NCBI GenBank assembly: GCA_027335685.1
Contig: DAHWHN010000006.1
Span: forward strand, 1-41,303
DNA: 41,303 nucleotides
Source: Acidimicrobiaceae bacterium
Lineage (GTDB): Bacteria > Actinomycetota > Acidimicrobiia > Acidimicrobiales > Bog-793
Direction: 5' to 3'
Below the pieces are notes generated by a model. The model made no database searches. It was given only the letters and a program-made list of their open reading frames with translations, and had not been told where the DNA came from. Shown here piece after piece: positions 1 to 8,582 of this stretch; positions within the stretch are counted from its first letter, which is position 1, and each line of letters opens with the position of its first letter. The position numbers and the translations under genes are program-made.

Positions 1-242
1 TCCTGGGCCTGGTCGCCGCAGGCACAGCTCGGCACGACGGTGTCCGAGATCGGGGAGACCGGCCAGAACGCGAGGAGCGCGAGCACGACGTAGAGCCCGA
101 CGACCACGAGCACGGGCCACGAGCGCCGCAGCCGGCCAACCCCGCGACGGCGGCCGCCGGACGGGTCGGGACGAGCGTCCGCGTCGCCTTCCCGGCGCAG
201 CCGGAGACCCACAGCCCGCTCCGACTCCAACGCGTCAGTCAC
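1..242 (-). CDS. Polytopic membrane protein, N-terminal fragment (partial)
   Basis: Reading frame on the minus strand that starts at GTG 242 (or the adjacent GTG at 245) and leaves the window still open after 80 codons. The visible part has a charged, Arg-rich cytoplasmic N-terminus of about 40 residues, then one clear membrane segment (SWPVLVVVGLYVVLALLAFW), then SPISDTVVPSCACGDQAQ. A CACGDQAQ-like stretch just after the first membrane helix is, as I recall, typical of large actinobacterial multi-pass membrane proteins related to GT-C glycosyltransferases; that assignment is inference because most of the protein lies outside. It is too short for the supplied ORF track. It follows sufC in the same direction after a roughly 150-bp gap, so it is probably not part of the SUF operon. 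Confidence 0.6.
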   Translation of the reverse strand, partial: MTDALESERAVGLRLRREGDADARPDPSGGRRRGVGRLRRSWPVLVVVGLYVVLALLAFWPVSPISDTVVPSCACGDQAQ

Positions 243-337
243 CACCTGCTTGCCCCCGGGTACCGACACGCCAGCGCTCGCGCCGGAGACCTTAATCGGG
301 CCTCGCCAGTCACGCACGGGCGCGGCTCACCACCGCC

Positions 338-358
338 TCGGCGGGGGCGACCCGCCGG
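338..358 (-). terminator. GC-rich hairpin downstream of sufC
   Basis: GGCGGG and CCCGCC arms separated by GGCGA form a 7-8 bp hairpin about 35 bp beyond the sufC stop codon. There is no T-run, so intrinsic termination is uncertain. It is the only strong hairpin I noticed between sufC and the next gene. Confidence 0.25.
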
Positions 359-391
359 ACGCCAACCGGGGGCCGACGAGGCTGCGCCTTG

Positions 392-1243
392 CTAGGAGAA
401 GAGCCCGCCGAAAGGATCCGGCCCGATGGGCCGAGCCTCGACCTCGGGTTCGGCATAGCCCGCGTAGCCGGTTCGCTCGAGGTCGTCGGCGAGCCCGGGA
501 CCGCCGGACGCAACGATCCGTCCCTTGACGAGGACGTGGACGACGTCGGGATGGAGCTCGTCCAATAGCCTGCGGTAGTGCGTGATCGCGAGAACGCCGA
601 GGCCGGCTGCCCCGGGCTCCCCGGCTGCCGTCGCGCGCTCGACGCGGCGCGCCACAGCGCGCAGGGCGTCGACGTCGAGGCCCGAGTCGAGCTCGTCGAG
701 GACGGCGAAACGGGGAGCGAGGACCGCGAGCTGCAGGGTCTCGATGCGCTTCTTCTCCCCGCCCGAGGCGTCGACGTTGAGCGCGCGACCGAGGAACGCC
801 GGTGCGAGGCCGATCGCTGCAGCCTCGGCAGCCAGCTTCGCCCCGAGGGCGGCGGGCTCTGCGTCGGCCTCGCACCCGGCGGCGGCGAGCGCCGCCCCCA
901 GCACGTCGGCGATCGACACGCCCGGGATCTCGACGGGGTCCTGCGGCGCGAGGAACAGCCCGGCCTGGGCCCTCTCGTAGGTATCGAGATCCAGCAGCTC
1001 GACGCCGTCGAGCCGCACGGACCCGCCGAGCACCTCGTAACCCGCACGACCCATCAGGACGTGGGAGAGCGTGCTCTTGCCGGCGCCGTTCGGGCCCATG
1101 ATCGCGTGGACCTCGCCGCTGTGCAGCTCGAGGTCGATGCCGTGCAGGATCTCGACACCACCGACCGCCGCGCGCAGACCGGCGATCGTGAGGGTGCTAG
1201 AGCGCCCGACGCTCGGGTGCGGGAGGCTCGCGGTCGTCGTCAT
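392..1243 (-). CDS. sufC: SufC, SUF Fe-S assembly ATPase
   Basis: ABC-type ATPase of the SUF iron-sulfur cluster scaffold, working in the cytoplasm as SufBC2D to drive cluster assembly on SufB/SufD. The 283-residue product has Walker A GPNGAGKST at about residues 50-58, signature ASGGEKKR, a Walker B followed by DELDSGLDVDAL (the SufC-type D-loop) and the switch histidine in ITHY. There are no membrane segments, as expected. The ATG at 1243 is chosen because the preceding Rieske gene's stop TGA (1240-1242) overlaps it as ATGA, showing translational coupling; the longer reading frame upstream in the ORF track is only a shadow of sufD and the Rieske gene. It is the last gene of the sufB-hyp-sufD-Rieske-sufC operon. 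No sufS or sufU follows in this window. Confidence 0.95.
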   Translation of the reverse strand: MTTTASLPHPSVGRSSTLTIAGLRAAVGGVEILHGIDLELHSGEVHAIMGPNGAGKSTLSHVLMGRAGYEVLGGSVRLDGVELLDLDTYERAQAGLFLAPQDPVEIPGVSIADVLGAALAAAGCEADAEPAALGAKLAAEAAAIGLAPAFLGRALNVDASGGEKKRIETLQLAVLAPRFAVLDELDSGLDVDALRAVARRVERATAAGEPGAAGLGVLAITHYRRLLDELHPDVVHVLVKGRIVASGGPGLADDLERTGYAGYAEPEVEARPIGPDPFGGLFS

Positions 1244-1554
1244 GGCAGCACGACCGACACGTCGGTGCCGTCGACGAGGACCTCGTAGACCGCCACGGGC
1301 CGCGTCGCAGGCAGGGTCAGCGGCTCCCCGTCGAGCAGGGAGAACGCGCTGCCGTGCTTCCAGCACTCGATCTCGCAGGCGTCGGGGTCGACGGCGCCCT
1401 CGGACAGCGAGAAGTCCTCGTGGCTGCAGGTGTCCGCGACCGCCCGGAATCCGTCCGAGCAGCGCACGAGGCAGATCTGGACGCCGCCGGCGTCGAAGCG
1501 ACGCGCTTCGCCGACGGCGAGGTCGCCGACACCGCACAACCGGGACGCCGTCAC
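1240..1554 (-). CDS. Rieske-type [2Fe-2S] ferredoxin (SUF-linked)
   Basis: A 104-residue, single-domain Rieske protein. The cluster-binding motifs are visible as C43-S-H45 and C64-W-K-H67 (C-X-H...C-X2-H), the two-Cys/two-His pattern of the Rieske [2Fe-2S] fold. It has no membrane anchor and no oxygenase domain, so it resembles the soluble ferredoxin component of non-heme dioxygenases. Its position between sufD and sufC, with 4-bp GTGA/ATGA overlaps on both sides, indicates co-translation with the SUF scaffold. Embedding of such a ferredoxin in actinobacterial SUF operons is known; its precise role (electron donor or product acceptor during cluster assembly) is not established and is inferred only from location. 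Start is GTG 1554, overlapping the sufD stop. Confidence 0.9.
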   Translation of the reverse strand: MTASRLCGVGDLAVGEARRFDAGGVQICLVRCSDGFRAVADTCSHEDFSLSEGAVDPDACEIECWKHGSAFSLLDGEPLTLPATRPVAVYEVLVDGTDVSVVLP

Positions 1555-2945
1555 GCGGGCGACCCCGGGCTAGCGACCGTCGTGCGCCCGGCCGCCAGGA
1601 CGCCGTCGGACAGCCGGCGCGCGACGGCCGCACGCAGGTACGCTGCGACCCCCGGGACGGGCGCCCTGTCGAGCAGGTCGTCGAAGAAGCCGAGCAGGAT
1701 GAGCCGCTCCGCCACCTCCCGGGGGACGCCTCGGGTCGCGAGGTAGAAGAGCTGGTCGGCGTCGATCGGACCGACCGCCGATGCGTGGCTGCACCGCACG
1801 TCGTTCTCCTCGATGTCGAGGTTCGGCACGGAGTCCGCGTGGGCACCCTCGGACAGCACGAGGTTGCGGTTCGTCTGCGAGGCGTCCGCGCGCTTGGCTC
1901 CGGGATGCATGTGGATGAGCCCGGTGTAGACGGATCGAGCAGTGTCGGCCACCGCACCTTTGAAGACGAGCTCGCTGCGCGTGCGCGGGGCCTCGTGCTC
2001 CTGGAAGGTGCGCATGTCCTGGACCTGCGTGCCGTCGCCGAGGTACACGGCGAGCAGTTCGCTCGCCCCGCCAATGCCGGCGAGCACCGAGCTCGTCAGC
2101 TGGCGGGCGTACTCGCCGCCGAGGGCTGCGAGGAACGAGTGCATGACGGCGTCGCGACCGACGTTGCTCGCCTGGTAGCCGAGGTGCCACGCACGACGCC
2201 CGAGCTGCTGGACGCTCGTGTGCTCGAGCTGTGCGCCGTCGCCGAGGTCGACCTCGAGCAGCGGGACGACGAGACATGGCTCGTCGCCCGAGACGACGAG
2301 CTCGACCACGCTCGCCCTGGCCCCCGCACCGAGCACGACGAGCGCCCGCGGGAACGCGGCTCCTCCTCCGGGGCCCCGGCCGACCTCGTGGACGATCACG
2401 ACCGGCTCCTCGAGCTCGACGCCCGCCGGAACCCGCACGACCACCACGTCGGGGCACAGCGCGGTGGCGAGCGCTGTCAGCGCGTCGGCCCTGCGACCCA
2501 GGTGCACGCCGAGCTCCTCGGGCTTTGTGGCGAGGTCCTGCGCGGTGTCGACGCGCACCCCGAGGGCCGACGCGCCCTCCGCGAGCACCACCTCGACGGC
2601 GTAGCCCCCGGCGCTGCGGACGAGCGCGCTGCGCGCCCCGACGGCGTCGAGGAAGCGCTGTGCCTCGGTCGACAGCGGCGATCGCGCCGGCTCGAGGACC
2701 GGGGCGAACGCGTCGAGGTCGAGCTCGTCGATACGGCTGTAGCGCCACTGCTCCTCGGCCTCGGTCGGCAGGGCGGCCGTCGCGAGCCCGTCGGCCGCGC
2801 ATGCGCGCAGCTCGGCGAGCCACGTCGGACCTGCGAGCATCGCCGAGGCCGCGGCGAACCGTGCGAGCCCGTGCTGGACCGTCGAGGCCGCGGATGGCGC
2901 AGAGCCCGCCACGTCAGGTCCGCGCGACGGCGTCACGACGCTCAC
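1551..2945 (-). CDS. sufD: SufD, SUF Fe-S scaffold subunit
   Basis: SufD/SufB-family beta-helix protein of 464 residues. Partners with SufB and two SufC subunits and is needed for iron acquisition during cluster formation. Recognisable family features are the N-terminal EEQWRYSRIDELDLD segment and the C-terminal region with FKGAVADTARSVYTGLI, HADSVPNLDIEENDVRCSHA (His and Cys near the SufB-SufD interface) and DADQLFYLATRG. The ORF track extends to 3014, but I choose GTG 2945 because it overlaps the stop of the preceding small gene as GTGA; the extra N-terminal residues in the longer ORF would just overlap that gene. It ends in a GTGA overlap with the Rieske gene. Confidence 0.93.
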   Translation of the reverse strand: MSVVTPSRGPDVAGSAPSAASTVQHGLARFAAASAMLAGPTWLAELRACAADGLATAALPTEAEEQWRYSRIDELDLDAFAPVLEPARSPLSTEAQRFLDAVGARSALVRSAGGYAVEVVLAEGASALGVRVDTAQDLATKPEELGVHLGRRADALTALATALCPDVVVVRVPAGVELEEPVVIVHEVGRGPGGGAAFPRALVVLGAGARASVVELVVSGDEPCLVVPLLEVDLGDGAQLEHTSVQQLGRRAWHLGYQASNVGRDAVMHSFLAALGGEYARQLTSSVLAGIGGASELLAVYLGDGTQVQDMRTFQEHEAPRTRSELVFKGAVADTARSVYTGLIHMHPGAKRADASQTNRNLVLSEGAHADSVPNLDIEENDVRCSHASAVGPIDADQLFYLATRGVPREVAERLILLGFFDDLLDRAPVPGVAAYLRAAVARRLSDGVLAAGRTTVASPGSPA

Positions 2946-3331
2946 GAGGAGAGATCGTCGGGCGAGGACGGAGCGCGCCACGTCGGACCGGGACGGCGGA
3001 TGCGCTGCCACCATCGCCCGCCGGCGCGCCCGGCTGCGCGCTCACGCGCCTCGGCCTCGGCGCGTGCTGCGGGGCCGACGGCGTTGACGATGCCCTCTGC
3101 CTGGTCGAGCAGGCTCGCGATCTCGGCGCTCGACCCGTCGGGCTCGTCCTCGATCGCAGGCTCGACCAGCTGGCCGTGCGCCCATCCGGCGTCGGCGAGG
3201 CGGCGCTCGTAGCGCGCACAGTCGGCCGGGCAGCGCCACGGCGCCTCGGGAGCGAGGTCCAGCACGCAAAAGCGCGCGACCTCGCCGGAGCTGTACGTCC
3301 TCGACTGGAAATGCTTGCACTCCTCGCGCAT
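2942..3331 (-). CDS. Small four-cysteine protein inside SUF operon
   Basis: Unrecognised protein of about 129 residues between sufB and sufD, coupled to sufD by a GTGA overlap. Near the N-terminus four cysteines are arranged C-X16-C-X11-C-X3-C (EECKHF, ARFCVL, WRCPADC), a possible metal or Fe-S site; the rest is an acidic helical stretch, an Ala/Arg-rich segment and a Trp-rich tail (WWQRIRRPGPTW). No signal peptide or membrane helix. Placement inside the scaffold operon suggests a role in cluster assembly or transfer, which is inference. Start is uncertain: ATG 3331 is used here; GTG 3337 has GGAGG ten bases upstream and GTG 3358 opens the ORF track. All three give the same cysteine-rich core. 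Confidence 0.75.
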   Translation of the reverse strand: MREECKHFQSRTYSSGEVARFCVLDLAPEAPWRCPADCARYERRLADAGWAHGQLVEPAIEDEPDGSSAEIASLLDQAEGIVNAVGPAARAEAEARERAAGRAGGRWWQRIRRPGPTWRAPSSPDDLSS

Positions 3332-3404
3332 CGGCACGCCTGCTGAGCCTCCTGCCACGCTTCCGCCTCGGCGCCGCCCCTGGACGGGGAAGCGTGACGG
3401 CCGA

Positions 3405-4805
3405 TCAGCCGACCGACCCTTCCATCTGCAGCTCGATGAGCCGGCTCCACTCGACCGCGTACTCCATCGGCAGCGTCCGCGTGATGGGCTCGATGAAGCC
3501 GTTCACGATCATGCCCGTCGCCTGGGCCTCCGTGAGACCCCTACTCATCAGGTAGAAGAGCTGGTCGTCACCGACCTTCGACACCGTCGCCTCGTGGCCG
3601 ATCGACGCGTCACGCTCGCCGACCTCCATATACGGCATGGTCTCGGAGACCGACTCCTCGTCGAGGATGAGCGCGTCGCAGCGGACGAAGGACTTCGCGT
3701 GCCTTGCGCCTTCGTCCACGTGGACCTTGCCCCGGTAGGTCGTCTTTCCGCCATCTTTCGAGATCGACTTCGAGATGATGGTGGAGGTCGTCTCCGGGGC
3801 GCAGTGCACCATCTTTGCTCCCGTGTCCTGCATCTGGCCCGCCCCGGCGTAGGCGACCGACAGCACCTCGCCGGACGCCTTCGGACCCATGAGGTACACC
3901 GACGGGTACTTCATCGTGAGCCGCGACCCGATGTTGCCGTCGATCCACTCGACGTGGGCCTCCGCCTCGGCGCGCGCCCGCTTGGTGACGAGGTTGTAGA
4001 CGTTCGAGGACCAGTTCTGGATCGTCGTGTAGGTGATCCTGCTCCCCGGCAGGGCGACGAGCTCAACGACAGCCGAGTGCAGGGAGTCGCTCGAGTAGAC
4101 GGGCGCCGAGCATCCCTCGACGTAGTGGACTTGGGACCCCTCGTCGGCGATGATGAGCGTTCGCTCGAACTGCCCCATGTTCTCCGCGTTGATCCGGAAG
4201 TAGGCCTGGAGCGGCATGTCGACCTTCACGCCCGGGGGCACGTAGATGAACGAGCCGCCCGACCAGACAGCCGAGTTCAAGGCGGCGAACTTGTTGTCCC
4301 CGGGTGGGATGACCTTGCCGAAGTAGCGCCGGACGATGTCGGGATGCTCGCGCACCGCCGTGTCCATGTCCGTGAAGAGCACACCGAGACGCTCGAGGTC
4401 CTCCCGATTGCGGTGGTAGACGACCTCGGACTCGTACTGTGCCGTCACGCCGGCGAGGTACTTCCGCTCGGCCTGGGGGATGCCGAGCTTCTCGTAGGTC
4501 TGCTTCACCGAGTCGGGAAGCTGCTCCCACGCGTCGACCTGCTTGTCGGTCGGCTTGATGTAGTAGTAGATGTCCTGGAAGTCGAGGTCGGGCATCTTCT
4601 GGGCGAACCACTGCCGCATCGGCTTGTCGGTGAAGCGCCGCAGCGCGTCGAGGCGGAACTTCAGCATCCAGGCAGGCTCGGACTTGATCCCCGACATCTC
4701 GCGGACGATCTCCTCCGAGAGGCCCTTGCGGGGCTTGAAGACGTAGTCTTCGACGTCGCTCCATCCGAGCTGGTACTTGCCGAGGTCAAGCTCCGTCACA
4801 GCCAT
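3405..4805 (-). CDS. sufB: SufB, SUF Fe-S scaffold subunit
   Basis: Scaffold of the SUF system on which Fe-S clusters are built; 466 residues from ATG 4805, close to the usual 465-480. Family hallmarks: LGKYQLGWSDVEDYVFKPRKGLSEEIV at the N-terminus, PPGVKVDMPLQAYFRIN in the core, YVEGCSAPVYSSDSLHSAVVEL (with a conserved Cys) and the C-terminal RCDALILDEESVSETMPYMEV and GDDQLFYLMSRGLTEAQA. The longer ORF starting at 4892 would cross the likely promoter (TACTAT at 4858-4863), so the ATG followed by AVTELDLG is preferred, with GGAG upstream. It is the first gene of the operon in this window; no SufR-type regulator precedes it. Confidence 0.95.
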   Translation of the reverse strand: MAVTELDLGKYQLGWSDVEDYVFKPRKGLSEEIVREMSGIKSEPAWMLKFRLDALRRFTDKPMRQWFAQKMPDLDFQDIYYYIKPTDKQVDAWEQLPDSVKQTYEKLGIPQAERKYLAGVTAQYESEVVYHRNREDLERLGVLFTDMDTAVREHPDIVRRYFGKVIPPGDNKFAALNSAVWSGGSFIYVPPGVKVDMPLQAYFRINAENMGQFERTLIIADEGSQVHYVEGCSAPVYSSDSLHSAVVELVALPGSRITYTTIQNWSSNVYNLVTKRARAEAEAHVEWIDGNIGSRLTMKYPSVYLMGPKASGEVLSVAYAGAGQMQDTGAKMVHCAPETTSTIISKSISKDGGKTTYRGKVHVDEGARHAKSFVRCDALILDEESVSETMPYMEVGERDASIGHEATVSKVGDDQLFYLMSRGLTEAQATGMIVNGFIEPITRTLPMEYAVEWSRLIELQMEGSVG

Positions 4806-4857
4806 CTCGCCCGAGACTCCGTTCCCCCCGGCGACGCCGAGGATTTCTCCTGCCTGC

Positions 4858-4863
4858 ATAGTA
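4858..4863 (-). promoter_or_regulatory. Likely -10 of the SUF operon promoter
   Basis: Minus-strand TACTAT in an unusually AT-rich patch (GATTTGTTACTATG) between the DUF4115-like gene and sufB. It would give a leader of about 45 nt to the ATG at 4805. No convincing -35 is visible, as might be expected for an activator-dependent or regulated promoter. Confidence 0.45.
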
Positions 4864-4979
4864 ACAAATCGACCACGCAGGACGATCACCACCCGGTAGC
4901 CGCACGCACGGGTCGGACCACGCCGCCGTCGCCGGCCGATCTCGACCCGAGCGGCTGACGAGGTCCGCTCGATCGCACG

Positions 4980-6140
<1,161 letters not shown>

Positions 6141-6292
6141 AGCGAGCCAGCTCCTCGCTCAGCTATCACACTGCCTATTCAATCGCGGATCGCCAGTGGC
6201 CACACCGCGGTCGACGCCCTGTCACGAGATCGAAAGCATCCCGTGCGCCGACGGCCGATCGTGTGCGGGCACGCGCACGCTCGACCACGACC

Positions 6293-6829
6293 TCAGGTGC
6301 GCGCCCCGTACAGCGGGCGGCGCGCCGCGTCGATCTCGGAGCGGCGCGGATTGCGCCTGTCACGCTCCGACAGGATCGGGTCGGCGAGACCCCAGTCCGC
6401 GCCGATCTCGGGGTCGTCCCAGGCGACGCCGAGCTCGTCGACGGGGTTGTAGTACGAGTCGACAAGGTAGGTCAGCGTCAGGTCGGCGAGCGACGCGAAG
6501 CCGTGGGCGACTCCCGGTGGCACGAACACGCCCCGCTCCTCGCCGTCGCCGAGGAGCATATGCACGGTCGCCCCCTCCGTCGGCGAGCCCGTCCGCAGGT
6601 CGTGCAGCACGACCCGGGCGAGCCCTCGCGTGACGTACCAGTAGTCCGCCTGGTGGAGGTGGTAATGGAGCCCGACGACCGCGCCGCGCTCTTTGTCCGA
6701 CCGGTTGCCCTGCACCATCTCGCGCCCGAGGGGGAACCACGACCGGCGGTAGCTCTCGACGAAACGGCCCCTGCTGTCTCCGTGCGCGTCGGGCACGACG
6801 ACGGCGACGTCCCGGATCACTTCCGACAT
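6293..6829 (-). CDS. rmlC: dTDP-4-dehydrorhamnose 3,5-epimerase-like (RmlC)
   Basis: 178-residue single-domain cupin enzyme of the dTDP-sugar 3,5-epimerase family. In dTDP-L-rhamnose synthesis this enzyme epimerises C3 and C5 of dTDP-4-keto-6-deoxyglucose. Family signatures visible: GRFVESYRR near the N-terminus, GLHYH with the catalytic-type His at residue 55, DLRTGSPT, PPGVAHGFASL, the YLVDSYYNP strand with the conserved Tyr, and GVAWDDPEIGADW near the end. The HYHLHQADYW segment departs from the usual HYQ..P..Q.K pattern, so a related deoxysugar substrate is possible. ATG 6829 has AGAGG six bases upstream; the longer ORF in the track is antisense noise over mutY. rmlA, rmlB and rmlD are not in this window. 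It probably feeds deoxysugar into the glycan cluster downstream. Confidence 0.87.
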   Translation of the reverse strand: MSEVIRDVAVVVPDAHGDSRGRFVESYRRSWFPLGREMVQGNRSDKERGAVVGLHYHLHQADYWYVTRGLARVVLHDLRTGSPTEGATVHMLLGDGEERGVFVPPGVAHGFASLADLTLTYLVDSYYNPVDELGVAWDDPEIGADWGLADPILSERDRRNPRRSEIDAARRPLYGART

Positions 6830-6972
6830 CGCGACCTCTGCCACTTCAGCCCCTTTCCCGTCCCGGCCGGGCTCGCCGGGCTCGCCGCGAGACGCTACCG
6901 GACCCGGTGACCCCCGTACGGCGCAGCGCAGCTGCTCGCGCCGGTGGTGCGCACGCTCCGCCCCACGGTGTC

Positions 6973-8055
6973 TCACGGCAGGCGGAGCTCGCCCCCCGGA
7001 CCCTCGACGAGCAGGCCGTCGGCGACGAGCGCGGCCGCGACCCGCCGGGCGCGCCCCTCGTCCGCGATCCAACCCGTGATCTGCCCGAGCTGCGCGGGCA
7101 GCACGGGTCCGTCGCACGCCGCGCGCACGATGCGGCCCCGCCCCTCGCGGTCGGATCCGGAGAACCGGCTCTGCCGCGCCGTGACCCCTGCGGATCCGAC
7201 AGCCGGGTCCGGTGGAAGTCCCTCGTTCGGTCCCGCACCGGGCGGGTCCGGTGCTCGCGCGCCGCTGCTCGTCGCACCGTCGCCGCGACCGGACTCGCGG
7301 GCCGCGACGTCGGGGCGCGTCGCGGCGTTGCGCCACGCGCATGTCGAGCCCAACGGGCAGCTCGGGCACGCCGGCCGGCGCGACCGGCACACGAGGCTGC
7401 CGAAGTCCATGAGCGCGAGGTTCCAGTCGCGGCTGCGCTCCGCGGGCACGAGGCCGTCCGCGAGGCGCTGGGCCTCGGCGCGCCGAAGCGGGTGGCCGGC
7501 GACGGCACGGGCGAGGACACGACCGACATTGGTGTCGACGACCGCCGCGCCGACGCCGAACGCCGTGGCGAGGACGGCCCGCGCGGTGTACGGGCCGACG
7601 CCGGGCAGAGCGAGCAGCTCGTCGAGGGTCGACGGTACCGCGCCGTCGTGGCGCTCGACGATCGCTCCGGCAGCCGCGTGCAGACCGAGCGCCCGGCGGT
7701 TGTAGCCGAGTCCCGCCCACGCACGCACGACGTCGCCGGCCGCAGCGCGCGCACAGTCCCGTGCCGTCGGGAACAGCGCGACAAGGTCCGGGTAGCGCTG
7801 CGCTGCTCGAACGACCGAGGTCTGGGCGAGCATCGTCTCGGCGAGGAGGATCTCCCAGGGGTCTCTCGTGCTCCGCCACGGAAGGGCGTCACGCTCGGCC
7901 CGCGCGCCCTGCCACCACGCCAGCACGGTGTCGACGAGCGCGGTGTCGACGAGCGCGGTGTCCGCTGCACCGGCGGCAACGTCACGGCTCGCGCCCCCGG
8001 GGTCTGCTCGTCGCGCGAGCGCACCGTCCGGTCGCAAGACCGCGCCGCGCGGCAA
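6973..8055 (-). CDS. mutY: A/G-specific adenine DNA glycosylase MutY
   Basis: Base-excision repair glycosylase removing adenine mispaired with 8-oxoguanine. The HhH-GPD domain is complete: LPWRSTRDPWEILLAETMLAQTSV with the catalytic Glu (E73), helix-hairpin-helix LPGVGPYTA followed by VVDTNVGRV with the catalytic Asp (D174), then the [4Fe-4S] loop C223-X6-C230-X2-C233-X5-C239. The C-terminus does not show the usual NUDIX-like 8-oxoG recognition domain; instead there is a Gly/Pro-rich spacer and a 60-residue winged-helix-like tail (GRIVRAACDGPVLPAQLGQITGW). The start is uncertain: the ORF opens at TTG 8055 and includes a duplicated ALVDT segment (15-bp tandem duplication, 7927-7956) before the catalytic domain. 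The first reliable homology is near WWQGARAERDALPW. Confidence 0.88.
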   Translation of the reverse strand: MPRGAVLRPDGALARRADPGGASRDVAAGAADTALVDTALVDTVLAWWQGARAERDALPWRSTRDPWEILLAETMLAQTSVVRAAQRYPDLVALFPTARDCARAAAGDVVRAWAGLGYNRRALGLHAAAGAIVERHDGAVPSTLDELLALPGVGPYTARAVLATAFGVGAAVVDTNVGRVLARAVAGHPLRRAEAQRLADGLVPAERSRDWNLALMDFGSLVCRSRRPACPSCPLGSTCAWRNAATRPDVAARESGRGDGATSSGARAPDPPGAGPNEGLPPDPAVGSAGVTARQSRFSGSDREGRGRIVRAACDGPVLPAQLGQITGWIADEGRARRVAAALVADGLLVEGPGGELRLP

Positions 8056-8085
8056 TCGCCTCGGGCGGCGATCAGCGCTCGCGGA

Positions 8086-8514
8086 TCACTCCGGCCGGGC
8101 AGGCCGGGTCGAGAACGCGAGCGCCCAGTCGTCCTGCGACTCGCCGTCGATCGTCAGCCGCCAGCTGTAGCGGGTCTCCGGCGTGAGCGGGAGCGGGCCG
8201 AAGTTGAGGGCGAGCGCGACGTCGACCGGGCTGCCGGGCGGCACGGCGACGGGTCGGGCGACCTCGAAGTCCCCGCGGACCTCGATCGCCTGGGGACCGT
8301 CGGGGGTCTCCGCGATCACCGGCTGGCCGTCCTCGTCTGCGAGGTAGAGCTCCCAGTGGTGGGGGCGGTCGACCTCGGTCCAGTCGACGTCGATCTTCAT
8401 CGCGATCGCCGACGGCATCGGATCGGGCCCGATCAGGCTCCAGCCTCCACCGAGCACGTAGAGCTTCCCGTCGGCCACCTGGGCGGCGTCACACAGCATC
8501 ATCGTCAAGCGCAC
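8086..8514 (-). CDS. DUF6941-like conserved protein
   Basis: 142-residue soluble protein beginning MRLTMMLCDAAQVADGKLYVLGGGW, which I recognise as the start typical of the DUF6941 family found widely in Actinomycetota. The sequence is beta-rich with no membrane segment, signal peptide or catalytic motif; function is unknown. GTG 8514 lies exactly six bases after a minus-strand TACGTT, consistent with a leaderless transcript starting at the GTG. It is divergent from the methyltransferase gene and just upstream of mutY (30 bp), with which it may be co-transcribed. Family name from memory of the pattern, so moderately sure. Confidence 0.75.
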   Translation of the reverse strand: MRLTMMLCDAAQVADGKLYVLGGGWSLIGPDPMPSAIAMKIDVDWTEVDRPHHWELYLADEDGQPVIAETPDGPQAIEVRGDFEVARPVAVPPGSPVDVALALNFGPLPLTPETRYSWRLTIDGESQDDWALAFSTRPARPE

Positions 8515-8520
8515 GGCCCA

Positions 8521-8526
8521 AACGTA
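8521..8526 (-). promoter_or_regulatory. -10 element (TACGTT), leaderless promoter for DUF6941-like gene
   Basis: TACGTT on the minus strand ends six bases before GTG 8514, which places the transcription start at or next to the start codon. No Shine-Dalgarno sequence is present. Confidence 0.5.
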
Positions 8527-8573
8527 GCTGCTCGGGTCGCGCCATCCGGTGAGGCGGCGTCGGGCGCTCGGGT

Positions 8574-8579
8574 TAGGCT
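8574..8579 (+). promoter_or_regulatory. -10 element (TAGGCT), leaderless promoter for methyltransferase
   Basis: TAGGCT ends six bases before the second of two adjacent GTG codons (8586). This spacing favours GTG 8586 as a leaderless start over GTG 8583. Confidence 0.5.
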
Positions 8580-8582
8580 TCC

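Noticed and set aside
1071-3212. 713-residue plus-strand ORF antisense to the SUF operon
   Set aside because: Arg/Ala/Pro-rich translation with no motif; the high GC content opens long antisense frames. The minus-strand frames here encode clear SufD, Rieske and SufC.
3315-4958. 547-residue plus-strand ORF antisense to sufB
   Set aside because: It is the antisense shadow of SufB, with His/Asp/Val-rich low-information sequence and no start signal.
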